Origin: Saccoglossus kowalevskii
Lineage: Eukaryota; Hemichordata; Enteropneusta; Harrimaniidae
Length of the DNA stretch: 38,509 nucleotides
Direction: 5' to 3'
Assembly: GCF_000003605.2 (NCBI RefSeq)
Contig: NW_003109080.1
Location: 128,998 to 167,506, forward strand
Position numbers and translations under genes: made by a program. The notes beneath the pieces are model-generated. The model made no database searches and had not been told where the DNA came from. It saw nothing but the letters and a program-made list of their open reading frames with translations. Below are positions 1 through 12,309 of the stretch, piece by piece (within the stretch, counting starts at the first letter, position 1; the number at the start of each line of letters is the position of its first letter).

Positions 1-2440
1 ATGCAGACAAGCAGTCAACAACTATTGTATCACTCAATTATTCGTCACAACCATTCAAATATGGATCGCATTGGCGGTTGGCTGATGTACGAACAGCCGA
101 CTATTAAACTCATATTATAACGCTGTGATTTATGGATGTACCTAGTGTTATTTGAACCCGGAAACGACATACATTTTATAATCATATACAGTACAATCTA
201 AACAAAACCTGTAATATTTAATAACAAACAGTCATATTTTATTAGCCATTTGAATTTCAGTAAACTGGTTAATATTTTGTGTCTTTGAATTTAATATGTA
301 AGCGTGGTTGTTCAGGTGAGTCACACCATAATTGTGTGCCTGTCATACTTTATTCAGTATTCAGGGCCGTGATAGTCATGAGAACACTTTGACAAGCAGT
401 CCCAAATCATCTTCACCAAAAGAAAGAGCATTAATATTAACCCATAGTCTCATCACAGAAAAATAGCGAAAGATGCTTTTCTATATGACAAACCCAAGCA
501 GGATTCCATGTAATCAAGCAATTCATTTTGTACGCGTTGTGTAAGTCGATGTAAGTCCCGTATCGACTACTGCCCTCCAAATCACACAGTCGTAAATCTT
601 TGAAGTATGACTAAACAACTATCGAGGTCACAGGGTGGTGATATTTTTGGAACAAGTCAAACAACCATGGTTGCATCATGTATCACGCTCTTTAGGAATA
701 CACACACATCACAGGTGACATAGCGACTGGCTGACTGAAACCATACATTTTAGAATGAAAAGGACAAGCAAATAGCATATAATACAAGAGATTACGTGAC
801 ACCCGGTGGGTGAACAACGCGAGTTATTATCGCTATAAACAAATGACCAAGCTCGGGCAGTTGAATGACGTCACTCACAACAAATCGGTTGCACAGTAAG
901 CAAGACGTCTGTCTGGGCTTATGCCTATACATTTTACTTTGGCAAATAGACATTTTAAAAACGTAATTTTGTAAATTTTTAATTGTCTAAAATGTGTGAA
1001 CAGCCTAAATGGTTTATCGATCTTGTTTTGCATTATATGAATATTTTTGCCATTTTTCAAAAAAATATTGTCATGATTTTTTGAAGGCGTGATTTAGATC
1101 GGCTAATCACATTTCAAATTTTGATAATTTTAGAATTTTACGTGCTTTTTTGAAGACCAGAGGTGCCTAACCCGACTGATTTTGGAGGGTCATATTTTTC
1201 AAATGATTTCTCTTGTTTAAATTGTCGTTTTTTATACTTGAATCTTACCATTTTCATTAATGCTGGCAGTCATGATCAATATGTTGAAATCGTAATTCTG
1301 ACACTCTGGCTGACCCGACACGATGGTGAATTCTTTTAGCTCGTTTTCGAGACACGACTTATTTTGGTTAGATATTCTGTGATCTTTGACGAAATATAAT
1401 TTTTATTGGACGTGTTATGTACTCCTTAGTTTTGTATTCCGTTTTACAAAGTGCAATGCTTCACAGATAAGTGGATATTTAAACGAGATATTATAACTCT
1501 ATTCTGTTCAGTTTATAATTGTAAATGGATATGGATATAGAAAGTGAAACAATCAAAAAACAAAAACCAGTATAGGTATTTTTTTAACTAATTGTTTATA
1601 CTTCTCATTAAACAATCATTAACTATTAAGCCACTCAGGAGAGATTGACAAATTCTTTTAGACCATGTTTGGATACATAGTGTACACACTGCATCAGTTA
1701 TGATTATTCTTTGAATATAGACGTATTTGCATATTGATATGAACGTAACTGATTGATTATGTGATAACACTGGATTCGCTTAGAACGTTCTATGTAAGGT
1801 AATCCGGAGCAAAAGATGTGATTTGATGGCGGAAGTAGCATGCTGTATGTATGAGATTCTTACTGAATATAACAATTCAAGACAAATATTCCCTAAAGCT
1901 ATAATATCAAAATATCAAACTTCACTGTTAGAAACATACATGGACTACATACAAATAACGGTGAAAGTAAATAAAAAAATCGATTCTTGCATTTATTACA
2001 CAACTGAATATACTGATAATGTTCACATACATACATTAATTTGTAAGTTACACATTAACTATTATTCAAAATATTTCATACAAAAAAAGTAACTAGTTTA
2101 TCATAATTAAAACATTAATTCATAAATTCGATAACTTTACTCATCACATATCCAAACTTCGTACACCAAAGTCAAATTATTTCACAAAACAAAACAAGTT
2201 TCATTCAAGTAGATGCACAATTTCCCACACGATCTGGTTTGTGGAGTTGATGATGATCACCTTATGTCGCTAAACTTGATTTTCATAATCATCTGTAATA
2301 ATATTCTTGACACAAACACATTTTAACACATATATATGACACATTAAAATAAATGCATAATTGATTGGCACTTGAAAACGATTGTTATTAGATTAGAAAT
2401 ACAATTACAATTCTCTGAACATTTCAATCTAATATAACAT
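1..2440. other. AT-rich non-coding stretch, nothing recognised
   Basis: No reading frame here has recognisable protein character, and I see no tRNA, rRNA or clear inverted-repeat element. The small open frames (all under 90 codons) have compositions expected of random AT-rich sequence. It may be intergenic DNA or an intron of a gene outside the window. Confidence 0.5.
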
Positions 2441-2452
2441 CATTGTCACTGT

Positions 2453-3649
2453 TTATGAAATTGTACATTCTCGTGTATCCTGTGATTCAACCCATTCAAG
2501 GTTTCGTTCAAATCCAGACAACTGGGTTACTGTACGTCGATTGATCCTCCATTGGTGTGGGACTACTCTATTCAACTCCTGACAAAAATCACGAAGCTTT
2601 AGCCCATTATATTTGGCCACGTCTCTATGGTAGTCTGGAATTTCCTTTCGTTCTGTAAAACTGCTGATCGTCCCTTTATGCTTATGAATCAGAAAATCAG
2701 CTCGCATTCAGTTAATGAAGACACTGACGAGATTTTCATAAGTTTTCCACGTTCTTCGAATAGAGTAACAATCAAAATTATATTCTGGCATACCAGTATC
2801 TTGCGCAATATCATTCCCTCCAATATGCATTATATCATTTTGATCAGATATGGTGCGTGCATGTGGCGCTCCAATGTTTCCCAGTTCATCATTTCAGTTA
2901 TAATCATAGCATCCGGATTAGCAGTATTGAGAAACCTCTTTGCGAAATCTAGAACCACGGGAATACCATAATAATCTGCGATATTAGATGTACAGATGCG
3001 ATCAAACTTTTCACCAGAACCAATTTCTTTGATCAAATTGAAACAACTATCCAATGAGACATTGAACGACATTAAACCATTTTTCAAATTAGTTCTAAAC
3101 TGTTCAATGTTGTGAGATATGTAGTTACTGTACATGGTGATTACGGAAGGAACATTACAATAAGCACTGGCATCAATGTAGTTCCAGCAAGTGAAAGGAA
3201 GGGCATCAGTTTGGAGACTTTACATCATCGGTTCTTCTTTAAGAGACGATGGCATTGCGGGAAAGTATGTACTATAGTATGACGATTCACTGAAAAGGTT
3301 TATACGGAGCAATGTAACGTTTTGTAATTACAGCCTTTGAGCGCCTAAGATCTGCAGATGAGAATGGAATTCCACTTTCCATCCATTCATTAAGAGAGTG
3401 ATAATGATGCAAGGGAACAGAGTTAACATAATTCAACCAGCCGGTTGCGCCAGGATCTGCAATCATCAGTCATTTTCTTTGAAGGGCAATATGCAATTCA
3501 GGTCCCCCGTGTTGACCTACTTTCAACCACAACACCAAAATCACTTTTATAAGATCCAAATGCTTTTTGTGTATTTTACATTTACCACCTGTGTTTTTCA
3601 AAATAGTAGAATGATCACTTCTGATTAACTCTTTCAGGTGTCTCTCGAG
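2453..3649 (-). pseudogene. Truncated MYND-family (DUF4470-like) gene copy 1
   Basis: This minus-strand stretch is a diverged copy of the second exon of the gene at 7024-9803. The piece from 3135 down to 2830 reads MYSNYISHNIEQF and later ADYYGIPVVLDFAKRF, matching the better-preserved copy almost residue for residue. The piece from 2707 down to 2453 carries the C-terminal family motif, including GLKLRDFCQELNRVVPHQW. The two pieces are in different frames: a one-base shift lies near 2850 in an A-rich run. At least two in-frame stops are present, one after EPMM near 3220 and one just before MRADF near 2708. Homology to the other copy stops abruptly at a shared CTCGAG near 3649, so exon 1, both zinc fingers and the first part of exon 2 are missing. 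I infer a dead, 5'-truncated duplicate. Its value is that it keeps the C-terminal motif the longer copy has lost from its frame. Confidence 0.8.
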
Positions 3650-6600
3650 TATGTATGTGTATGAGCCCGAAGTACGAGCATGTACTTGTGTTCGCCTTGT
3701 ACTTACTGCAAATACCGAACTTACAGTACACTTACAAATTGAAGCACTTAGGGAATAAACTTTCCCTTGGACTCAATCAACTCAAGTTGAACGTACGCCT
3801 ATGAATGGCGTGTATTTTGAGTTAAAGATAATTGCCACCAAAACGCCTTCGTTGAAACACTGACGCAGTCATCTCAGTGGCGGTGCTATACTTGGACAAA
3901 AGATACGAATTTGGCAAAACAACTCATCTTTCTTTGTCGTGTTTATCGTGTCGTACACAATCTGAACGCATGCGCAATGCCTGCGAAATATTTTTAATGT
4001 TTAACCAACTGTTGCACATGATTAAACCTAGTATTATGTTATATTCTGCGTTTACATATTGCAAATTATTGTATGTATGTTTTAAGCCTAGGAACATACA
4101 GACGAATATGCTATTGTCTTGTATTGCAATTATGACAGGCGGCATCTAAATATGAAAGATGGTTCATTATAAATGCGTACAACAATTCTATATAAACGAA
4201 AGATTTGCATTCTTCCAACTTCTGACGCTCTCTGAAGAATATCGGGAATACCAGGCCCCCTTAAGCCCGCAAAAAATAAATAAATAAATAAATTGACAAA
4301 CCCAGCCCACGTCAATAGTTGGCAGGTTCCCGTCTCAGGTATCATTGCGTACCAAGCCACAAGAGGCCGGTAACTAGTAACAGTTCCAGCATTCTGGTTG
4401 GTCCGTCAGCTTCTTGTTGCTTGTTCTATTTCCCTTGGTTAACTGATGTCAACGCTTACGCCCGTGACCCTAGAGCAGGGGTTTACTTTTATTTTCGAAA
4501 GTTTGGCGAATATAAAATTGTTTCTTTTATTATAAATTTGCACAGAAACAGCGGAAAATTCCAGAAACATTTCAAATATGTAAGTCTAAGCAGGCAGAAT
4601 GTATTGGCATGGTGTAAAGAAGACTTGTTTACAGAAAACGAATATAACATTGTTTTCAAATTACGTCACTTAGTCACGTGATTGGGCAGCCATTTTCTTC
4701 AGGTCGAACGAGGACAATATGACGTCACTGAAGAAGGTATACCAAAATAATAAATTTAGCAGACGACGATTTCCTGGCTTTTAGCTGTTCCACTTTCCGA
4801 AAGAAGTTCATATACACTGACGTCATTTAGCAAAGTAATTTTGCTGTCACTAGAGTTACGTACGGTTTAGCGAGCTAAATCCCAAGAAAAACAACTTCAA
4901 ACAGATAATTGTTGTCACGGTGTTCAAGCCGGTGATTGTTCAATAAACGTACTATCGATTGGTGATAGTTTCGGTTGCATGAATGTATGGAAATGGTGTA
5001 CTTTTATTGACTTTTATTTGGGATGGCATTTGGCGTCACACGTTTGTGTTACACAAGTCTATGGGAGGAACTATAGCCGTTCTGTGTCTGAAAATAACAA
5101 ACATTTTGCATGGAGGGGGGGGGGGAATCTGCTCACTATTTTCGCGTGACTTTACTAGGGGGTCCAGGGGCATACTCCCCCTCAAATATGTTGAAATCTA
5201 GACCTTCTGAAACCCTTTTTCCTCCATTTCCATCAATTGTTGCTGATACAAAGAGTTTCAGCTTGATTTTGGAGGGGCGACGTCGAAAGACCGACACAAG
5301 AAGAGCTATGGACGCACAGCTAGTTCAGTTGATGCTTGGAAAATGCCATTCACTGTGAAAACGCACCAGAGTACGTCCTGTTGTGTTTGTCTACAGTAAA
5401 TGCAGGTTTATAGAGGGAATTTTGCCAAGTTATATTGTTAAGGAGACGGCCGAGTAAATGAATTTTGGCTGGCGAAGACGATAATGTGAGCGGTCCGGGA
5501 GTGCAGTTTTCATTACAGGTAACATAATTGTAGCAGTGTGTTGACTTATTTCTTGAACTTAGATACTTTTGCTGTTTATATGTAGCAAAATGATTAATAA
5601 GCACATATACAATTATTATTAATGGAACAAACTTATATATAATATTTTTACTTCAATTATTGACAAAAAAAAATAAAAGGTGACTTCTTTAATGGTTTAA
5701 TATATTGTTGACAAAAAATATGTCAATATATACATTACACCAAATTTCATGATATATTGATAATTGGTGTGCAAGCTGATTTGTTATGAATAATCATATC
5801 TGATGTTCATTATAAACATATAATATGGTTAAATCAAATAAAACATGACATAAATAAAAACAGAAACTGCACCTAATACTAGTACTAGGAACAATCCTTT
5901 TACAACAAGGACTTTTCACTGATTACACAAACCGTTTCTAAATCTAGCAATAGCCGCCTACAAAGGTGTTTTTTTCCTATGCTACTTCAAGTTCATTGCG
6001 AGAAACGCAAATAGAATTTGACTAAATATTCCTTTTTACACGATCCACAAACTCAGATCTGTAAGGCGTCAATAATTTAACAAAATATTTTACTGTGCTT
6101 TCTCACATATATAAATTAATTACTTTTCTACTAAAATAAGCTCTAACGTGTTTAGAAATAAGCCAGTGCCATTTATAAAGTCAGTCAGATAACTATTTAG
6201 TTGCCACAAAGAATACACATAATTCTTTTGGTGCATCTCTATATTTTCCACTAATACTAAAAAAATAGTTGTTTATTTTGTAGTATATCAAAAAATATCA
6301 GAAAAATGGATGCTAAACGGTAACTGACTGAATATAAATATATTATGAGAACATAAAGCTCCTGAAAAATGTAACTACACCATCCTAGCAAATTAAAAAA
6401 AAAGACACATGACCCAATTACGCCCGTTTCAGTAAAATCATTTCACAAACACGCAAATTACACTCAAACGCATGCAGAATGTCTATGGAGTGGAGTTGCA
6501 ATGATCCCCTTGCTGAATCCATTATGAACTCTTGTTTGGCGTTTTAATATTGTGTGTGTGAATATTAACTATAACGATATTCGTGACATCAGGGACCTCT

Positions 6601-6788
6601 CATTACAGCTCCCTGGTGACATATAGTCCTTGGACAATTCATTATGACTAAAAGCAGTACAACAAACTGACAATGTGACAACACAATGAATAACAGAAAA
6701 TTGCTGAATACTGCATACATTTCAGACATGGGCTTTAGCATTTTCGTTTCCTGTAAATTGTTATTTGATACAAGATCATTGTCATTGT
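3650..6788. other. Intergenic stretch without recognised genes
   Basis: No reading frame of recognisable family was found. The stretch holds an AAAT microsatellite (4271-4292), a G-homopolymer near 5115 and generally AT-rich sequence. The short open frames around 4.3-5.6 kb look random in composition. Confidence 0.45.
4271..4292. repeat. (AAAT)n microsatellite
   Basis: Short tetranucleotide run visible directly in the sequence, with about five units. Confidence 0.85.
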
Positions 6789-7020
6789 TCAGAAAATTAT
6801 GCATTCCTGTGTATCCTGAAGTAAAATCCACTCAAGATTACGTTCATGTCCAGACATGTGAGTTATCATACGTCGATTGACCGTCCATTGGTGTGGTACT
6901 ACTCTATTTAACTGCTGAGTAAATTCACGAAGCCTTAATCCATTGTATTGGGCCACATCTCTACGGTAGTCTGGAATTTCCCTTCGTTCAATATTTGGCC
7001 CTTTATGTTAATGGATCAAA
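6789..7020 (-). pseudogene. Out-of-frame C-terminal remnant of the MYND gene
   Basis: Just downstream of the stop codon of the main MYND gene, another minus-strand frame reads IERREIPDYRRDVAQYNG, then LREFTQQLNRVVPHQW, and ends at TGA (6791-6789). This corresponds residue for residue to the C-terminal motif in copy 1 at 2453-2707. Compared with copy 1, about 40 bases are missing between the codons for the last Trp-Lys of the open frame and the sequence for DFLIH. An in-frame TAA also separates the join from the motif. The conserved C-terminus is therefore present in the DNA but is not part of the 528-codon model. A short intron bridging it looks unlikely because the interval is only tens of bases long and I see no convincing splice pair. 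Confidence 0.7.
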
Positions 7021-7023
7021 AAA

Positions 7024-9803
7024 TCAACCTTTCCACGGTTTGTCACACATGTAAAAGGCCAAATTATCTACCGGTATGCCAGTATCTTGAGCAATACAAT
7101 GAATTCCATTGTTATTTAATGATGGTGGATTTATGTAGCATTCAAAGATTTTCCAGTTCAATGACTCAGTTATAATCAGTGCATTCGGATTGTCAGTATT
7201 AAGAAACTCCTTTGCGAAATCAAGAACAACTGGAATACCATAATAATCTGCGATGTAAGATGTGGAGATGCGATCAAACTTAGCTTCAGAACTAATCTCT
7301 TTGGTTAGTTTGAAACAGTCACACAATAAGACATTGAACGACATTAAACCATGCTTCAAGTTAGTACCAAACTGTTCAATTTCATGAGATATATAGTTCC
7401 TGTACATGGTGATTACAGAAGGAACGTCACAATAAGCTTTGGCATCAACGTAGTCCCATCCAGTGAATGGAAGGGCATTTGTTGGGAGACCATAAATCAT
7501 AGGCTCATTTTTGAGTGCTGATGGCATGTTGGGGAAACAACGGTCGTATGGCGATGCTCTAAACACATTCATACGTAGCAAAGTGACGTTTTGTTTTGTA
7601 AGTTTTGAGCGACGAGAATCTGTAGAAGCCACTAGGATTCCACTTTCCAACCATTCTTGAAGTGAAAGACGGTGATGGAAAGGAGCGCAGTTAACATAAT
7701 TCGTCCACCCGATTTTTGCATTGGAATCTGAATTATTCAACCACTTTCTTTGTTCCGCAATATGGAATTTAGGTCCTTCATTTTGACCTAATTCCTGCCA
7801 TAACAACCAAACGTTTTTAATAATATCCAAATGCTTTTCGGGTATTTTACATTTGCCACCTGTGTTTTTCAATATCGTAGAAGCATCACTTCTGATTAAC
7901 TCTTTCAGGTTTTTCTCGAGCACCTTCCAACACAATTCTGTCAAACATAGTGAGTACCATATCTGGACCAGCATTTCTGCCATGCTGATGATGTCATCAC
8001 ATGTGAACAGTAGATAGAGAAATAATACATTACGAGCTTGGATATGAGGACTTGAATCATTGATACTAAACTCTACAAGCCCATTAAATTCGGATGGTAG
8101 TGATGCTCCCGTCTTTATAACATTTCTGAGATCACCAACACCACACAGTAGAAGAGAAAGTCGGTCTCGCCTTGTGTTACCTTCCCACTCATTGTGCATC
8201 AGATTTAATAAATCGACAGCGGGTGTGTTTCCCCAATAGTAAACACTCAGTGTCTCATACTGTCTAACCATATCTGACCTCCAAGGTGCCATCTCCATCT
8301 GTTGTGCTATCTTGCGAATATCGTCTTGTACTGCTGTACATTTTTTCTGATGGGTCGGCCACGCCTCAGTCTGACATTTGTCCCCACAATACCATTCTTG
8401 TAGACAAGCTGAACACTGCTTAACCACGACGATGTCCCTTTTGCAGTTGCCACATTGTCTAATCTTCGCAGCATTGTCACATTCACCCTATATCGTTCGG
8501 CAGAAGAAAAACCATGTGAATATAAACAGTTTAAATGTCACACATTCAGTAATAGTTTGTAATTTATATCACCGGATGCACACTGTATTTTTTAGACATT
8601 ACCAGTATTGATATCAGCAAAATATGGTCTCATTTTGAGATATGTGCAATAGTTCAATAATTGTAGCCTACATTTGAAAATGGGTTAAGTATGTAGGGGA
8701 TCTTACTGCAAGATAAAAACACAATGCAACATAGGTCCAGAGAAGTCCAGCTCCGATGTAGAGTTGCATATGACAGCTAATACAGCTACTATTCTTGCAT
8801 GTGATTTACAACAATTATTAACGATAGTAAATAAGCTTTTACGTTATATAGGCAATATACCCTCACAAAACTATAGGTCAAGAAATTTAGTAAACACCTG
8901 CACCATAGATTAGCATATCATGCAATAAATGGCTGAAACTCATCTATCACTTAATGTGTTTGTTCATAGACCTTAGAAAACGGGGACATGCTATTGTGGG
9001 TATCCCTTTCGTGTAACCTTAGTTATAATCCTCTACCCAATTAACACCTTAGTGAAACTGACAATAAAGCTATGTCAACACCACTGTTACATCCTCTCTT
9101 GTTCCATAAGCTAAACATGGCTGCCAGGGAGTAGCTATACAAAATAAGCCAACTTTGTGGTTAGAATATAATCAGAAAAATTACATTTCATTAAAACTGA
9201 ATAGCCAAGTCCATTCTATTGATACGAGTGGAATTGAAAATTGCAAAGTTAACAGTTTTTATTTCACTATGAAAACAGGAAAGGGAAATAAAAATGGTCA
9301 GTTTTCTCTGCAAGAAAACAAAACTGCCTAAACGTAAACAATGACCTGTCAACATTTGTGTCATTATAAGCAGTGGATTTTTCATCATATTTAGAACTGA
9401 TATGACATAGTGCACCCGTTATACACTGACAAATGTGAATATTGGCACAGCATAACTTATCAAACATATAAAAAAAGGTAAGAACTAAAACTGTTTCAGA
9501 TGTATAGGTATATGTATTAATGGAACTATCTATACAGGAGATTATAACCCACGTTGCACACAAGAAACTGGATTTTCCTTTGTTTCAGACAGAAGTTGCA
9601 TGTCCCTGTTTTCTAAGGTCTATGGTTTGTTGAACATTAGTTGAAGCCAACAGTTGTGATCGTAAAATAGCTGTAATTACCTTGTGTCTAAATTTGTCAT
9701 CGTATAAACACCCTTCACCGTAATACACTGCCATACAGCACCGAGTACACGTGACTCGCTGTTGATTTCCACAACGCCAACACTTGCCAATTTTAGCATC
9801 CAT
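7024..9803 (-). CDS. MYND zinc-finger protein, DUF4470-like family, two exons
   Basis: Exon 1 is 9803-9681 (41 codons) and ends AAG|GTAATT. Exon 2 is 8487-7024, preceded by an acceptor ending TATAG. Both junctions are phase 0, giving 528 residues. The start is the ATG at 9803; a TTGCAG three bases upstream looks like an acceptor, so a 5' non-coding exon may exist. Residues 8-44 form a MYND-like finger (C8, C11, C19, C22, C32, H40, C44) in which the usual Cys of the Tyr-Cys pair is Tyr28. The finger spans the splice junction, which supports the model. Residues 53-91 form a complete second MYND finger: CGNC, CSAC, WYCGDKC, HQKKC. A motif SLLLCGVGDLRNVIKT follows, as in the family of animal MYND proteins carrying a DUF4470-like region. 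MYND fingers bind protein partners; the role of this family is unknown to me. The frame ends before the conserved C-terminal motif, which lies out of frame at 6789-7020, so this may be a truncated or recently damaged copy. Confidence 0.72.
8958..8964. repeat. Left target-site duplication GTTTGTT
   Basis: Seven bases directly abutting the left inverted end of the intronic transposon, repeated exactly on the far side. Confidence 0.8.
8965..9624. mobile_element. 660-bp non-autonomous DNA transposon (MITE-like) with 26-bp TIRs
   Basis: The ends are inverted repeats of 26 bases differing at one position. Both begin CATAGACCTTAGAAAAC and end GGGACATG. The element is flanked by a perfect 7-base direct repeat GTTTGTT (8958-8964 and 9625-9631), the expected scar of a transposase insertion. 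There is no transposase reading frame, so it is non-autonomous. A 7-base duplication with CA...TG ends would fit P-like or Dada-like elements, but I cannot assign the superfamily. It sits wholly inside the MYND gene intron. Confidence 0.85.
9625..9631. repeat. Right target-site duplication GTTTGTT
   Basis: Exact direct copy of the seven bases at 8958-8964, abutting the right inverted end of the transposon. Confidence 0.8.
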
Positions 9804-9809
9804 TATCTG

Positions 9810-11955
9810 CAACAAAAGTAACAGTACTCACATGATGGTTTATTAATATGGCAGTCTCGATCGAAGAAAATGTATCCATTAACATGCAAAGCATGGGTCT
9901 CAGTGGAGTTATTTGATGCCTTGAAATTCAGGCACTGTTATTTGTTCAGAAGTTTTTAATTTAGTGGACTATATTATCTGTGGGTAATCATAATCATAAT
10001 CATATATATTTATAGCTTTTCTCATGAATATGCACTATTTTCTTGTATGTTACACTCCATGTGTATCATTGGCCATGCTGTGTACTTTCGTTTTCGTCCT
10101 GTGGGCCAGGTCTATACATTATAGGGAATACATGGTCTGTAGCCCACGTCAAAATTAGTCAGGCTATTCAAATAGTTTTCCCTCTCATAATCTATATCAT
10201 GCGTGTATCAGGTCTAGAAGGCATTTGTTTGTTGTATAATGGATATAATGCGAGGGTTGACTGCATTGCAATATCAATAGCCAGCTCTTTGTATTACTTC
10301 TCACTTTGTCATGGATCTTGTCGGATTGGTTCATTTTGGCAAATAAAGTGTGTCTCAAAACATGACGGCCTCCAATGTAGAGATAGGTAGGTTGAATACG
10401 CAACTTTGAAAAAAAGAAAACTCGTATAATAGTTGCATTCAACTATCTCACTACTCCGAAAGAAAGATCAAAAAACACCTTATCATAGGCCTCTATATAA
10501 CTGAGAATTGTGACATGAGCGAAGTCATGGTTTTTATCGATAACCAAAGCAAATAATGGATATTCGCACCAGCGTGCAAAAATAACCCAATTGGTCAACA
10601 AAATGTCATTTGCACTCGTATCATATTTCTCAGTTTTGGAGTTGTATGTACAGTTTTAAAGTAGTTGCATTAAAATGCATTAACCAAAAAATAAAATTAA
10701 TCTTATTATTATTCAAGTCTTTCGGGAGGGGATTGTCCTGCTCTGACTGGGAAAATTATATCGTACTGACTTATTCACACAAACTCAATGAAAATGTCTA
10801 TGTATAACAATCTGTGCTGTAGCACTCGTATTCAAAGACATACGTGTTTCATGGTACTGAAGATGTGCATAGGAATAGCAACCACCCCTATAAAAAATGG
10901 TCAGGCCCGTCAGTGAGAATGGTGGATACGGGGCGTGTTCACTTTTACCATAACATAACAACATTAACCGGGGTATTTCCGGCTATTATTTATTAACAAC
11001 ATTTAGTTAACTGTTAATAGCAAGTATTCTTTTCTCCGGGCGGCTGTTTAGTAAGACTCGAAATGTGGGAGGCGTGTGAATAGCCATGTTTGTATCATAT
11101 ATTGAAGATAATATTTGGTAATCATAGTTTATTTATAAACTACTATTATGTTTGTATCATGCTGTCCGACATTCCGCTTAACAATACACACGGCGCAACG
11201 GCGGCTAAATACGTTGACCTAATTAAATGTAAATGTTCTACCACATGGTTCGCATTATATTGCGTATACATTGTGTTATTATTGTATTTATGATACGTTA
11301 TAGCACTTTACACAGCTACAGACAGCCACACAAAATACTGTACAATGATACAAGTCAATGAATTTACTAATCTACCAAAGAAACTCACCTTAGCATGTGA
11401 TTACCAGGCGGAGATAGATTGAACGCATGCGCAATGCGTATCAGTGAATGACACTTTTAACTGGTAATGCTGAGTCATGAGTGAACTGAAAATATCACAG
11501 GCGGCCATGCTACAGTACTAATTTGTTGGATCAATATATTCTGAATATTACAACATTCCCACAAGGTGCTGATAATGGCTATTTCAATATTAACATAGAA
11601 ACATAAAGGTTGCCTTGTATTATAAACAGCATAATTTGTCATTCAGCAGATCTCATTAAAAACCTCATTATACAACCACATATTGTCTGAAAGTCTTGGT
11701 ATAGAGGATAGCATACTGGGTGGTCATTTGTTTACATAAGCATAACATGACAGATGAAATACCGTGCAGTACTTCGGCTGAAATTTACTGCATATAGTGA
11801 TGTGTCCCGACCTTTACAGAGAAGTGTTTTCAATGCCGATTTGGCATTATTCCGTGACAAAGCTTTGTTTTGTTTTTTCAAACCCAAACCTCATTGTCCT
11901 GTGAATCGGCAGTGTAAATTCAATACATGTGGCACTAACGTAGTAGATTTATGGG
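9810..11955. other. Non-coding stretch upstream of the MYND gene
   Basis: No recognisable coding or RNA feature. It should include the promoter and any 5' non-coding exon of the minus-strand MYND gene, but I cannot point to a convincing TATA box or donor site. A GCATGCGCAATG block near 11425 is shared with a site near 3970. Confidence 0.4.
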
Positions 11956-11958
11956 AGG

Positions 11959-12067
11959 TTAAAGCGCGGTGGTCGTCGCGCAGCGCGTGTTCGAATTTCA
12001 TGTAAATAAATAATGTAATTTACTCCCATATCGAACAGGACTTGGCGCGACGACTGCCACCCTTTAA
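11959..12067. mobile_element. Short TTAA-flanked MITE-like element
   Basis: The left end reads TTAAAGCGCGGTGGTCGTCG. The right end, read on the opposite strand, begins TTTAAAGGGTGGCAGTCGTC, so the two form an imperfect inverted repeat of more than 20 bases over 109 bp. It shares its right TTTAAA with the next element, so the two are nested or tandem insertions, or internally deleted relatives. TTAA at both ends suggests a piggyBac-like or Kolobok-like origin. There is no coding capacity. Confidence 0.6.
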
Positions 12068-12309
12068 AGCGCGGTAGTCGTCGCGCTGCGCATGTACTAG
12101 ATATATGGGTCACATATAAACAAAGATGGCGACTTTGACTTTCATGTGATTGGAGCGTATCGAAGGAGTCACCAGCGGTAATCAGTGCAAGTCGCACCCA
12201 GGTCAAACCTCATACTTGTGATTTCCATTTGAAGAGCGCATTGGATTGTGGGAAAATCAATGTTTATCAGCACAAATGTCAAACATGCCCGACGACTACC
12301 GCGCTTTAA
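12064..12309. mobile_element. TTAA-flanked MITE with perfect ~20-bp TIRs
   Basis: The left end TTAAAGCGCGGTAGTCGTCG at 12064 is repeated exactly in inverted form at 12290-12309, where the plus strand ends CGACGACTACCGCGCTTTAA. The element is about 246 bp. Its interior includes AACAAAGATGGCGACTTTGA and GAGCGCATTGGATTGTG. Closely similar interior sequence occurs at 26.48-26.84 kb, confirming a repeated element. It has no open frame of note. Confidence 0.75.

Larger units (their letters stand above)
8488..9680 (-). other. Intron of the MYND gene
   Basis: This 1193-base intron is bounded by GTAATT (donor) and TATAG (acceptor) on the minus strand. More than half of it is a DNA transposon (8965-9624). 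The acceptor side also appears beyond the exon edge of the decayed copy at 27.2-28.4 kb, so that copy arose from genomic DNA rather than from a spliced transcript. Confidence 0.65.

Noticed and set aside
5110-5300. G-rich block with a run of nine or more G, considered as a gene or a quadruplex promoter
   Set aside because: Only a single long G run plus scattered short ones, no associated gene, and open frames without protein character.
7024-8427. The MYND protein starting at 8427
   Set aside because: That position is a GTG, and the first Cys pair of the second finger lies upstream of it. The frame continues back to an acceptor at 8488 and joins exon 1 at 9681-9803.
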